From: Acidobacteriota bacterium
Lineage (GTDB): Bacteria > Acidobacteriota > Thermoanaerobaculia > Multivoradales > JAHEKO01
Assembly: GCA_029862975.1 (NCBI GenBank)
Contig: JAOTWP010000019.1
Span: 1 to 43,502, forward strand
Length of the DNA stretch: 43,502 bases
Direction: 5' to 3'
Part shown: positions 1 to 6,966 of the stretch, piece by piece
How the letters are laid out: each line of letters starts with the position of its first letter
How positions within the stretch are numbered: the first letter of the stretch is position 1
The notes under the pieces: model-generated
Seen by the model: the letters and a program-made list of their open reading frames with translations, nothing else
What the model was told of the DNA's origin: nothing
The model's database searches: none
Position numbers and translations under genes: made by a program

Positions 1-96
1 CGGCGGCGGGCTCGGCGGCGGCGGCAGGCTCGTCGGCGGCGGCGGGCTCGGCGGCGGCAGCGGGCTCATCGGCGGCGGCGGGCTCCGCGGCCGCAG
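1..96. repeat. 36-bp tandem repeat coding an EPAAADEPAAAA linker
   Basis: On the minus strand this encodes at least two copies of a 12-residue Glu/Pro/Ala/Asp unit inside the PilZ-like gene, cut by the window edge. The copies are near-identical at the DNA level (36-bp period), so the number of units probably varies by slippage. Confidence 0.75.
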
Positions 97-664
97 ACTC
101 CGGCGAGCCGGGCGCGGCCCGGAAGTCGAGGTTGGGGAGCCCTTCGGCCGCGCCGCCTCCGAGCTCCATCTCCGTCGGCCGCCCGCTGGGCCGCAGGAAG
201 CTCGTCAGCTCGGGCTCGGCGTCGTCCGCCCAACCGGCGTCGGACTCGAGATCGGGGAACGGGACGGCGAGGTTCTCCGCCCCCCGCGGCCTCGACCGCC
301 CGGCCTGCCTCTCCTCGCCCACCACCTCCACCTTGGTGGCCGGAGCCGAGAGCACGAACGGCTTTCCACCCTCCCCTACCTGCTTGCTGACCACCTTGCG
401 GATCAGATTGCGGCTCGGCTCGTCGAGCTGGCTGAACCGGATCGTCAAGCCGCTTCCCGAACCGCCGGGGCCCGGGCCGACGCCGATCACCTGGCCCGAA
501 CCGTGGAAGAGACGGAAACCGTCGGCCAGCGTCACGTCGAAATCGACGAGCTCGCCCACGCCCGCCGCGAGGTCGGACGCGATCCACATCCCCTCCTCCG
601 AGAGGCAGGGCCACAAGCGGTTCGCGAAGTCCTGGAAGCTCGCGTACTCGAGTTTGATGTTCAC
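1..664 (-). CDS. PilZ-like domain protein with Ala/Glu/Pro-rich tail (C-terminus cut by window edge)
   Basis: The gene runs off the left edge, so its end is unknown. It starts at a GTG (662-664) that overlaps the TGA of the upstream AhpD-like gene (661-663), a GTGA overlap that implies translational coupling. Residues 1 to about 95 look like a short PilZ-type beta-barrel: SDLAAGVGELVDF, then GSGQVIGV, GLTIRF and a final helix DEPSRNLIRKVV. The canonical RxxxR and (D/N)xSxxG c-di-GMP ligands are not clear, so ligand binding is unproven. A linker of about 100 residues follows, and the last 30 visible residues are a 12-residue EPAAADEPAAAA repeat. The fold call is by pattern recognition; it could be another small beta-barrel regulator. 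Confidence 0.6.
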   Translation of the reverse strand, partial: MNIKLEYASFQDFANRLWPCLSEEGMWIASDLAAGVGELVDFDVTLADGFRLFHGSGQVIGVGPGPGGSGSGLTIRFSQLDEPSRNLIRKVVSKQVGEGGKPFVLSAPATKVEVVGEERQAGRSRPRGAENLAVPFPDLESDAGWADDAEPELTSFLRPSGRPTEMELGGGAAEGLPNLDFRAAPGSPESAAAEPAAADEPAAAAEPAAADEPAAAAEPAA

Positions 665-1215
665 CAGTCCGGCTCCGCGGCGATTCCCAATCCGTCCGCC
701 AGTCGATTGTAGAGGTTGAAGAAGCCCGTCACTTGCGCGACGTCGTGCACCGCCGCATCGTCGAGCCCTTGCTCTCGAAGGGCTTCCACGTCGGCGCGGG
801 TCATCTCCGACGGACGCAGGGTCAGTTTCACCGCGTAGTCGAGTATCGCACGTTCCCTCGCGTCGAGCGCGGCCGCTTGATGGTCCTCCTTGATCCGGTC
901 GACGAAGGCGTCCGGATTCGCCCAGTCCTGGACCTCTGCCCGGAGGTCCGCGGCGTGCGCCTCCGTTCAGTAGAAGCAGCCGTTGACGCGCGAGACCGTC
1001 GTCGCGATCATCTCCCGCTCGGCACGCGAGAGGCCGCTCTCGGGGCTGTACATGATCTCGGTGTAGAGCCGAACGGAGGCCCGCAGCACGCGCGGGCGGG
1101 CGCTCTGCAGGCGGATGATGTTGTACACCCTGCCGGCTCGCCGGACGGCGTCGTCGTAGATGCGCTTCAAGGTCCCGGTCGCCTCCTCCGGAGGCACCGT
1201 CTCGATCCAGGCCAT
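661..1215 (-). CDS. AhpD-like peroxidase-related selenoprotein (in-frame UGA read as Sec)
   Basis: This is a carboxymuconolactone decarboxylase/AhpD-type, peroxidase-related enzyme of 184 residues, the usual length, if the TGA at 967-969 is read as selenocysteine (residue 83). Upstream of the TGA the protein has the family pattern SRAEREMIATTVSRVNGC. Downstream, in the same frame and with no further stop, comes TEAH, then ARERAILDYAVKLT and FFNLYNRLADGLG, all typical of the C-terminal half. The TGA occupies the second position of the redox motif CxxC, giving C80-F-Y-U83 with H87 four residues on. Expected role: thiol- or selenol-dependent reduction of (organic) peroxides in the cytosol. The ATG at 1215 starts MAWIETVPPE; a TTG at 1227 is less likely. 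A perfect TTGACA (1246-1251) lies upstream. It is coupled to the PilZ gene. A plain nonsense mutation is the alternative. Confidence 0.85.
930..949 (-). promoter_or_regulatory. Candidate bacterial SECIS hairpin
   Basis: On the mRNA strand a perfect 7-bp stem, GGACCUC/GAGGUCC, closes a 6-nt loop CGGGCA. It begins 17 nt after the UGA, so the apical loop starts 24 nt after it, with a G among the first two loop bases. From memory, bacterial SECIS elements have the apical loop about 16-37 nt downstream of UGA and a G near the loop start, which this fits. No selA, selB, selC or selD is in the window. Confidence 0.65.
967..969 (-). other. UGA codon predicted to encode selenocysteine
   Basis: The codon lies exactly where the family has the C-terminal Cys of CxxC. 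The frame is open on both sides with clear family homology, and a hairpin follows 17 nt downstream. Confidence 0.8.
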
Positions 1216-1342
1216 GCCGCGATGCAACTACAGCGGCGGGGGGGCTGTCAAGAAGCGCGGCCGGGACCGGGCGCGCGCGCCCGCCGCGGAGCCTCTCGCC
1301 GGGGCCACCGCGCCCGCCGCCACCCCCGCCGCGCGAGCCGGC

Positions 1343-3958
1343 TCAGGTGGCCAGCGGGCGCGCGTCCTCGCCGCGACCGGCGCCGGCCCCCACCGGCGTC
1401 CAGTCGAGGGTCGGAATGGCGCACGCCAGCACCTCGTTGAGGTCGCCCACGGGGTGCACGGTCAGGCTGGCGAGCACCTCGGCGGGGATGTCCTCGAGGT
1501 CTCTCTCGTTCTCGCGCGGCAGGACGATCGTGCGGATTCCGGCCCGCACCGCGCCGAGCACCTTCTCCTTGACGCCACCGATCGGCAGCACCCGACCGGA
1601 CAGCGTGACCTCCCCCGTCATGGCGAGGTCGTGCCGCACCGGCAAGCCGGTGAGGCTGGAGATCAGGGCCGTGGCCATGGTGACTCCCGCCGACGGTCCG
1701 TCCTTGGGAATGGCCCCCGCCGGCACGTGGATGTGGACGTCGAGATCGGACATCACGCCGGCGATGCCCAGCTCCTCGGCCCGCGAGAGCGCGTAGCTCC
1801 AGGCCGCCCGGCCCGACTCCTTCATGACGTCTCCGAGCTGCCCGGTGAGCACGAGATTGCCCTTGCCCGCCATCGTGCGCACCTCGACGAACATGATGTC
1901 GCCGCCCGCCGGGGTGTAGTAGAGGCCCGTCGCCAGGCCGACCTGGTCCTGGACCGCGGCCCGCTCGGGATGGATCCGAGGCCTGCCGAGCAGCTCGCCG
2001 ACCTCCTTCTCGGTCACCCGGATGCGCTCGATCTCGCCGGCCGCGATCTTGCGCGCGACCTTGCGCGCCAGCTTGCTCAGCTCGCGCTCGAGCTGGCGCA
2101 GGCCCGCCTCGCGGGTGTAGTGGGAGACGGCGTGCTGGATGGCCGCGTCGTCGAACGCCAGCTGCTCCTCGTCGAGGGCGGTCTCGCGCAGCTGCCGCGG
2201 CACCAGGTAGCGCTTCGCGATCTGGAGCTTCTCCCGCTCGGTGTAGCCGCTGAACTCCACGACCTCCATGCGGTCGAGCAGCGGTCCCGGAATCTGCTGG
2301 AGGAAATTGGCGGTGGCGACGAAGAGCACCTCGGAGAGGTCGAAGGGTACTCCGAGGTAGTGGTCGACGAAGGTGTGGTTCTGGGCCGGATCGAGCACCT
2401 CGAGCAGGGCGCTCGCCGGATCGCCCTGGAAGGACACGCCCAGCTTGTCGACCTCGTCGAGCAGGAAGACCGGATTGCGCGTGCCGGCCTGCCGCATGCC
2501 CTGGATGATGCGGCCCGGCATGGCTCCCACGTAGGTGCGCCGGTGCCCCCGGATGTCGGCCTCGTCCCGCGCGCCGCCGAGGGCGACGCGCACGTACTCG
2601 CGGCCGGTCGCCCGCGCGATCGACCTGGCGATGGAGGTCTTGCCGACGCCGGGTGGCCCGACGAAGAGCAGGATGGGCGCCTTCTTCGTGGGATCGTCGA
2701 GCGGCCACGAGCTGGCCGGCGGCGGCTCGGCCTCGGCGCCCCGATCGGCTGCCGCGGCCTCGTCGGCCTCGGCACCCGCGGCTTCGTCGGCTTCGGCGGC
2801 TCCCGCGGCTTCGTCGGCTTCCGCGGCCTCGTCGGCTTCGGCTTCGTCGGCTTCGCCGGCTCCGGCGGCTTGCGTGGCGCCGGCGGCTGCCGCGGCTGCC
2901 GCGGACTCCGCGGCCAGGGCCTCGCGCCGCTGATGGAGCTGGCGCACGGCCAAGAACTCGAGGATGCGGTCCTTCACGTCCTTGAGCCCGTAGTGGTCCT
3001 CCTCGAGAATCTCGTGGGCGCGCTGGAGGTCGATCGCCCCTTCGCTGCGTCGGTTCCAGGGCAGCTCGGCGATCACCTCGAGAAAGCCGCGCGCGACCTG
3101 GTACTCCATCGACTCCTTGTTGAGGCGCGCGAGCCGGCGCAGCTCGCGGTCCACCTCCTTGCGCACGGCCGCCGGGAACTCGATCGCCGCGAGGGTCTCC
3201 CGCAGCTCGGCGAGATCGCCGCCGTCGTCGCCCTCGCCCAGCTCCTGCTCGATCGCCTTGAGCTGTTCGCGCAGGACCATCTCGCGCTGCCGGTCGCCGA
3301 GCTCCTGCTGAACCCGCGACTTGATGTCCGACTGGGCGTCGATGACGGCGATCTGGCGCTGCAGATGCACGAGGACGCGGCGCAGCCGGTCCTCCACGGA
3401 CAGCGTCTCGAGCAACACCTGCTTGTCGCCGCCCCCGAGGTCGAGATGGCTGGCCACGAGGTCCGCGAGCCGCGCCCCGTCCTCGACGCCGGCCAGCAGC
3501 TCGGCGACCACCTCGGCCGGCAGGCCGGCCTTGCGCGCCAGCTCGGCCGCGCGCTCGCGCACCTCGCGCTGCAGGGCCAGAAAGGCCGGATCGTTCGTGT
3601 CGACCGGCCACATCTCCTCGGCCCGGCGCACGACGGCCTCGAGCGAATCCTCCTTCTCCGCGATCCGCATCGCGATGCCGCGCTGCTCGCCTTCGAGCAG
3701 CAGCTGCACGCCGCCGGCGAAGCGCTGCAGCTGCCCGATGACCGCCACCGTGCCGATCGTGTAGAGGCTCTCGGGCGCCGCTTCGTCGGTGCTGACGCGC
3801 TGGGAGACGGCGAACACCCGCTTGTCGTCGCTCTTGGCGGCCTTCTGGATGGCCTTCAGGGTGCCGGGCCGGCCGGCGCTGATGATGGTCTTGACCCCGG
3901 GGAAGACGACGAGGTCGCGCAGCGGGATGACGGGGAGATGGATGGGCTCGGTGTTCAT
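1343..3958 (-). CDS. lon: ATP-dependent protease La (Lon), with low-complexity insert
   Basis: Cytosolic AAA+ serine protease that degrades misfolded and regulatory proteins; 871 residues. The N-terminal substrate-binding domain starts LPVIPLRDLVVFPG. A coiled-coil region containing REQLKAIEQELGEGD follows. Walker A is GPPGVGKT (about 431-438) and Walker B is FLLDEVDK. The protease domain has the Ser-Lys dyad S756 (DGPSAG) and K799 (GGVKEK), spaced 43 residues as in E. coli Lon. Unusual: residues about 343-416, between the coiled coil and the AAA module, are a run of Ala, Glu and Asp absent from typical LonA, encoded by tandem DNA repeats (2740-2930). The gene stands alone, with an AT-rich inverted repeat at 4104-4135 upstream that may be an operator. 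Catalytic residues are intact, so an active enzyme is expected. Confidence 0.97.
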   Translation of the reverse strand: MNTEPIHLPVIPLRDLVVFPGVKTIISAGRPGTLKAIQKAAKSDDKRVFAVSQRVSTDEAAPESLYTIGTVAVIGQLQRFAGGVQLLLEGEQRGIAMRIAEKEDSLEAVVRRAEEMWPVDTNDPAFLALQREVRERAAELARKAGLPAEVVAELLAGVEDGARLADLVASHLDLGGGDKQVLLETLSVEDRLRRVLVHLQRQIAVIDAQSDIKSRVQQELGDRQREMVLREQLKAIEQELGEGDDGGDLAELRETLAAIEFPAAVRKEVDRELRRLARLNKESMEYQVARGFLEVIAELPWNRRSEGAIDLQRAHEILEEDHYGLKDVKDRILEFLAVRQLHQRREALAAESAAAAAAAGATQAAGAGEADEAEADEAAEADEAAGAAEADEAAGAEADEAAAADRGAEAEPPPASSWPLDDPTKKAPILLFVGPPGVGKTSIARSIARATGREYVRVALGGARDEADIRGHRRTYVGAMPGRIIQGMRQAGTRNPVFLLDEVDKLGVSFQGDPASALLEVLDPAQNHTFVDHYLGVPFDLSEVLFVATANFLQQIPGPLLDRMEVVEFSGYTEREKLQIAKRYLVPRQLRETALDEEQLAFDDAAIQHAVSHYTREAGLRQLERELSKLARKVARKIAAGEIERIRVTEKEVGELLGRPRIHPERAAVQDQVGLATGLYYTPAGGDIMFVEVRTMAGKGNLVLTGQLGDVMKESGRAAWSYALSRAEELGIAGVMSDLDVHIHVPAGAIPKDGPSAGVTMATALISSLTGLPVRHDLAMTGEVTLSGRVLPIGGVKEKVLGAVRAGIRTIVLPRENERDLEDIPAEVLASLTVHPVGDLNEVLACAIPTLDWTPVGAGAGRGEDARPLAT
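2740..2930. repeat. Degenerate 15/18-bp repeats coding the acidic Ala-rich insert of Lon
   Basis: Repeated gcctcgtcggcttcggc-like units encode EADEAAEADEAAGA-type sequence on the minus strand. Units are imperfect but share a phase, consistent with slippage expansion inside lon. Confidence 0.7.
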
Positions 3959-4103
3959 GCGGCGGCGTCCTCGGGTGGCGGGTCGTTGGCGGGGTCGTCG
4001 GGAACGGGGTCGTCGGGGGCGGGGTCGGTGACGGCGGGGTTGACGGCGGCCCGGCGCGCTCTCACGGGACCTTCAGGCACTGGAAGAGCGCGTATTCCCC
4101 CTC

Positions 4104-4135
4104 GTGAGGCATGAATCTAACAAGATTCCACTCAC
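4104..4135. promoter_or_regulatory. AT-rich interrupted inverted repeat upstream of lon
   Basis: Outer arms GTGAG/CTCAC (4104-4108, 4131-4135) flank perfect inner arms GAATCT/AGATTC (4113-4118, 4123-4128) with a 4-nt centre. It lies about 145 bp upstream of the lon ATG in an otherwise very GC-rich stretch and has no T-run, so an operator is more likely than a terminator. It does not match the CIRCE consensus. The rest of 3959-4193 holds no gene I can support. Confidence 0.45.
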
Positions 4136-4193
4136 AAATCAAGCGGCGGCGCACGCCTCGGCCTCCGCGGGACCTCCCGGGATCGAGCGCCGC

Positions 4194-4895
4194 TCAGCCC
4201 ACGAGCTCCGCCAGGATGCCTCGGATGTGGACCGCGAGCCGCGCCTGCCCGTCGTCCTGGAAGCCCACGAACATGAGGCCCAGGCCGGTGATGCCCTCGC
4301 GCTCGGGCCGCGCGCGCCGGACGACGACGGCCGTGGCGATGATGGGCTCCCGCGCGCGCGAGGGTCGCAGCTCGACCCGGGCCTCGCGGCCGCACGGCGG
4401 GCCGCCCACGCAACGGACGAGGATCCCGGACTCGGAGAGGTTGACCGTCTCGCCGTCGACCGCCTCCCACGCGCCGTCCGTGGCCCGCACGGTCACCGGC
4501 AGCGCGGCGGACACCCGCGGCGCCGTCTTCATGAAGCCGGTGACGGCTTCGACGAGCCGCTCGGGATCGTCGTCGACCGCCACCGCGCCCGCGATCAGTC
4601 CTTCGTCGCGATGCTCCACGGCCTCGGCCAGATGCTCGTGGGTCGTGATCAGCAGCAGGCGGGCCGTCGGGGAGGCGGAGCCGGGCTGCCGGAGGCGCTC
4701 GGCGAGCTCGCCGATGGTGAGGTCGGGCAACGGAAACGAGACGACGAGGTGCTGGTAGCGCATGTTGTGCGCCAGCAGCACCGCCGTGCGGCCGTCGGGC
4801 ACCCGCGCGACCTTGTACGGGCTGTGCTCGAGCAGGGGGGCGACGACCTCGACGATCTCGCCGCCCACCGCCAGAATCGTCTCTTGCGGTGCCAT
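4194..4895 (-). CDS. PilZ domain protein with N-terminal receiver-like domain
   Basis: 233 residues. Residues 1 to about 120 look like a degenerate response-regulator receiver: ILAVGGEIVEVVAPLLEHSPYKVARVPDGRTAV, then a helix-strand pattern with RLLLITTH and GAVAVDDDPERLVEAVTGFM, but no clear phosphoacceptor Asp in the usual place. Residues about 125-230 look like PilZ, with NLSESGILVR matching the (D/N)xSxxG strand and GLGLMFVGF near the end; the RxxxR arginines are poorly conserved (PRVSAALP). Expected role: cytosolic effector responding to c-di-GMP or a degenerate version of it. A TAGAAT hexamer (4926-4931) and a GAGGAA ribosome-binding site precede the ATG. Together with the GGDEF protein at 19723 it points to c-di-GMP signalling in the cell. 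Confidence 0.75.
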   Translation of the reverse strand: MAPQETILAVGGEIVEVVAPLLEHSPYKVARVPDGRTAVLLAHNMRYQHLVVSFPLPDLTIGELAERLRQPGSASPTARLLLITTHEHLAEAVEHRDEGLIAGAVAVDDDPERLVEAVTGFMKTAPRVSAALPVTVRATDGAWEAVDGETVNLSESGILVRCVGGPPCGREARVELRPSRAREPIIATAVVVRRARPEREGITGLGLMFVGFQDDGQARLAVHIRGILAELVG

Positions 4896-4925
4896 TGGGC
4901 TCGGTTCCTCGCTTCGCCGCCCCGA

Positions 4926-4931
4926 ATTCTA
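4926..4931 (-). promoter_or_regulatory. Probable -10 element (TAGAAT) of the receiver-PilZ gene
   Basis: TAGAAT on the minus strand, 30 bp before the ATG, with a GAGGAA Shine-Dalgarno between. No good -35 is visible. Confidence 0.45.
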
Positions 4932-4987
4932 CGCAAGCGCCGTGCCCGCCGCCGGCCGGGGCGACACGCCGCCACCGAGGGTAACTC

Positions 4988-5893
4988 TTGGTGGCCTGGA
5001 CCGCCAATGTCTCTATGCTCGCCATGCTCGCGACCCGTCCCGAGCTCGCCGCGCCGCCGCGGCCAGGCCGGCTGGAAGAGGCTCTTTCCTCGCGGCTCTT
5101 CCTCGGGATCTCGCCGCGACTCGCGGCGCTGCCGGCCGTCGATCCTCCGCCCTCGCTGGCCCCCTGGGAGATCCTCCACGTCGCGCGCCGTCACGCCCGC
5201 GGCGCCGTCCGGGCCACCTGGTTCCCGGCCGCCGGTGCCGCCCGCGGCGCCGTCTTGCTCGCGCCGCCCTGGCACGCCCGGGGCCGCGCCTATTTCCATC
5301 GCCGCGGCAGGATCGAGGCGCTGCGAGCGGCGGGCTACCACTCCCTGACCGTCGACCTGCCGAATTTTGGCGGCAGCGGCCCGCCGGCGGGCTACTTCGA
5401 CCGCGACCTCGGCGCCGCGGCCGACGCGCTCGAGCGGCGCTGCCCCGGCCTGCCGCTCCACTTCTGGGGAGTCAGCAGCGGCGGCTACTGGGGCCATCCG
5501 CTGCTGGCGGCCGAGGCGCGGTTCGCCGGCGCCATGTTCGAGGACGTCTCGCCGCACCTTCTCGAGTGGGCCTGGAGGCTCGCTCCCCGGGGCCGCCCCT
5601 GCTACCTTCTCTTCAGGATGCTCTTCCGGCGCGGCTATCGCTTCCTCGACGCCCGCCGCCAGGCCGCGGCCAGCCGGGCCGCCCGCACCGCGTACGCGGC
5701 CGGCGGCGCCGATCCCGGGATCCCCGCGGCCGACAGCGTGGAGCTGGCCCGCCGGGCCGGCGGCGAGCTCGTCCTCGTGCCCGGCGCCGGCCACCTCGAG
5801 GCGATCAAGCGCGCGGGCCCGGCGGTCCTCGACCTCGCCCTGGCGACCTTCGCGGCCGCCGGGGGCATCGCCAATCGCCGGTCGAGGCGCTAA
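4988..5893 (+). CDS. Alpha/beta-hydrolase fold protein
   Basis: About 301 residues. The alpha/beta-hydrolase pattern is clear: oxyanion-hole strand AVLLAPPWHARG, the TVDLPNFGGSG loop, nucleophile elbow G-V-S-S-G-G, and C-terminal GAGHLEAIKRAGP with the catalytic His. The first 65 residues precede the core. Substrate unknown; esterase, lipase or thioesterase-like activity is possible. The start is uncertain: GAGGG at 4977-4981 favours the TTG at 4988 or GTG at 4991 over the ATG at 5015. The gene is divergent from the PilZ gene at 4194-4895. Its stop TAA overlaps a TAAAAT hexamer that may serve the next gene. Confidence 0.75.
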   Translation: MVAWTANVSMLAMLATRPELAAPPRPGRLEEALSSRLFLGISPRLAALPAVDPPPSLAPWEILHVARRHARGAVRATWFPAAGAARGAVLLAPPWHARGRAYFHRRGRIEALRAAGYHSLTVDLPNFGGSGPPAGYFDRDLGAAADALERRCPGLPLHFWGVSSGGYWGHPLLAAEARFAGAMFEDVSPHLLEWAWRLAPRGRPCYLLFRMLFRRGYRFLDARRQAAASRAARTAYAAGGADPGIPAADSVELARRAGGELVLVPGAGHLEAIKRAGPAVLDLALATFAAAGGIANRRSRR

Positions 5894-5897
5894 AATG
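5892..5897 (+). promoter_or_regulatory. Possible -10 element (TAAAAT)
   Basis: TAAAAT overlaps the stop codon of the hydrolase gene and lies about 60 bp upstream of the ATG at 5959. No convincing -35 is present. Confidence 0.3.
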
Positions 5898-5958
5898 AGG
5901 GATTGTGCCAAGGTGGCCGCCGATCCCCCTCGGCCCACCCTTCCTGGATGACCCGGAC

Positions 5959-6966
5959 ATGAGACTCCCGCTGCGACTCGCTTCCGTAGCCCTGCTGCTG
6001 CTCGCCGCGCCGGCCGGCGCGGAGCTGGTCCAGGCCCGCTCGGGCGAGCGCGGCTGGTACGCGCGGACCGACGCCGGCGAAGCTTGCGTCGCGGACCGCG
6101 GGGACGGCGCGGCATCGTGCTGGGAGCTGGCGCCCGGTGGCCGGCTGAGCGACCTCGCGGAGACCTCCGACGGCTGGCTCGCAGCCGGCTGGGAGCACGA
6201 CGGCCGGGACCTGGACGTCTTCGTCGTCCGGGCGAGCGGCGCGGGGCGCGAGCGGCTGCCGGCGGTGCCGTCGCGCCACTCCCCCCGCGGCCGCCCCCGG
6301 CTCGTCGTGGAGCACGGCCGGCTGCTGGGCATCGTGTGGCTCGAAGGGGCCAGCCAGCCGGTGCTGGAGGTTCGAGCCGCGCAGTGGCTGGACGGCGCCT
6401 GGGGGCCCGTGCTGACGGTCTCGCCCCGCGGCGTCGGGAGCCAGGTCGCGCCGGACGTCACGGTTCTCGAGGACGGCCGCTGGCTGGCCCTCTGGACCGC
6501 CTTCGACGGCAGCGACGACGAGACCCTGTGGAGCGTCTACGACGGCGCCTCCTGGTCCGCCCCGCACCGCCTGCACGAAGACAACGCGGTGCCCGACATC
6601 ACCCCGGTCGTGCTGGTCGCCGGCGGCGGGGCGATCGCCGCCTGGTCCTCGTTCGACGGCCGCGACTACCGCCTGCGGACGGCCTTCTTCGACGGCCGAT
6701 CGTGGCGGCTCGGGCCGCCGCTGGCAGGCCGTGGCGCCACCCGCGCCGAGCTGAGCCTGGCAGCCGGGTCGACCCTGCTGCGTTACCACACCGTCGTCCC
6801 CGAGGAGTGGGTGGGCGTCGAGCTGGACCCCCGGGGGCGGGTGCTGCGGCGCGCCGCCCTCGCGTCCGGCCGCCTGGAATCGCCCTGGGTCGGCAGCGCG
6901 GGCTCGGGGGTGACGTTCCGCTGGCCGCCGGCGGCGGAGGTTCTCGCGCCCTGGGAGGATCGGTGA
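5959..6966 (+). CDS. Exported beta-propeller-like protein of unknown function
   Basis: 335 residues with a clear signal peptide (MRLPLRLASVALLLLAAPAGA, cleavage after AGA). The mature part is rich in short beta repeats of the type GRWLALWTAFDGSDD, LWSVYDGASW and AIAAWSSFDGRDY, reminiscent of Asp-box or sialidase-like propellers, but I do not recognise a family. Its stop (TGA 6964-6966) overlaps the GTG start of the next gene (6963), so the two are translationally coupled and probably act together outside the cytoplasm. The ATG at 5959 is preferred to an upstream in-frame ATG at 5905 because it gives a proper signal peptide. Possible roles include carbohydrate or protein binding. Confidence 0.6.
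   Translation: MRLPLRLASVALLLLAAPAGAELVQARSGERGWYARTDAGEACVADRGDGAASCWELAPGGRLSDLAETSDGWLAAGWEHDGRDLDVFVVRASGAGRERLPAVPSRHSPRGRPRLVVEHGRLLGIVWLEGASQPVLEVRAAQWLDGAWGPVLTVSPRGVGSQVAPDVTVLEDGRWLALWTAFDGSDDETLWSVYDGASWSAPHRLHEDNAVPDITPVVLVAGGGAIAAWSSFDGRDYRLRTAFFDGRSWRLGPPLAGRGATRAELSLAAGSTLLRYHTVVPEEWVGVELDPRGRVLRRAALASGRLESPWVGSAGSGVTFRWPPAAEVLAPWEDR

Noticed and set aside
1225..1251. Perfect TTGACA with TAGTTG upstream of the AhpD-like gene as a full promoter
   Set aside because: The spacer is only 15 bp and the -10 is poor, so I mention the -35 match but do not list it as a promoter.
1160..4114. A 984-codon open frame on the plus strand opposite lon
   Set aside because: It is a mirror of the GC-rich third-position pattern of lon, has low-complexity composition and no recognisable family.
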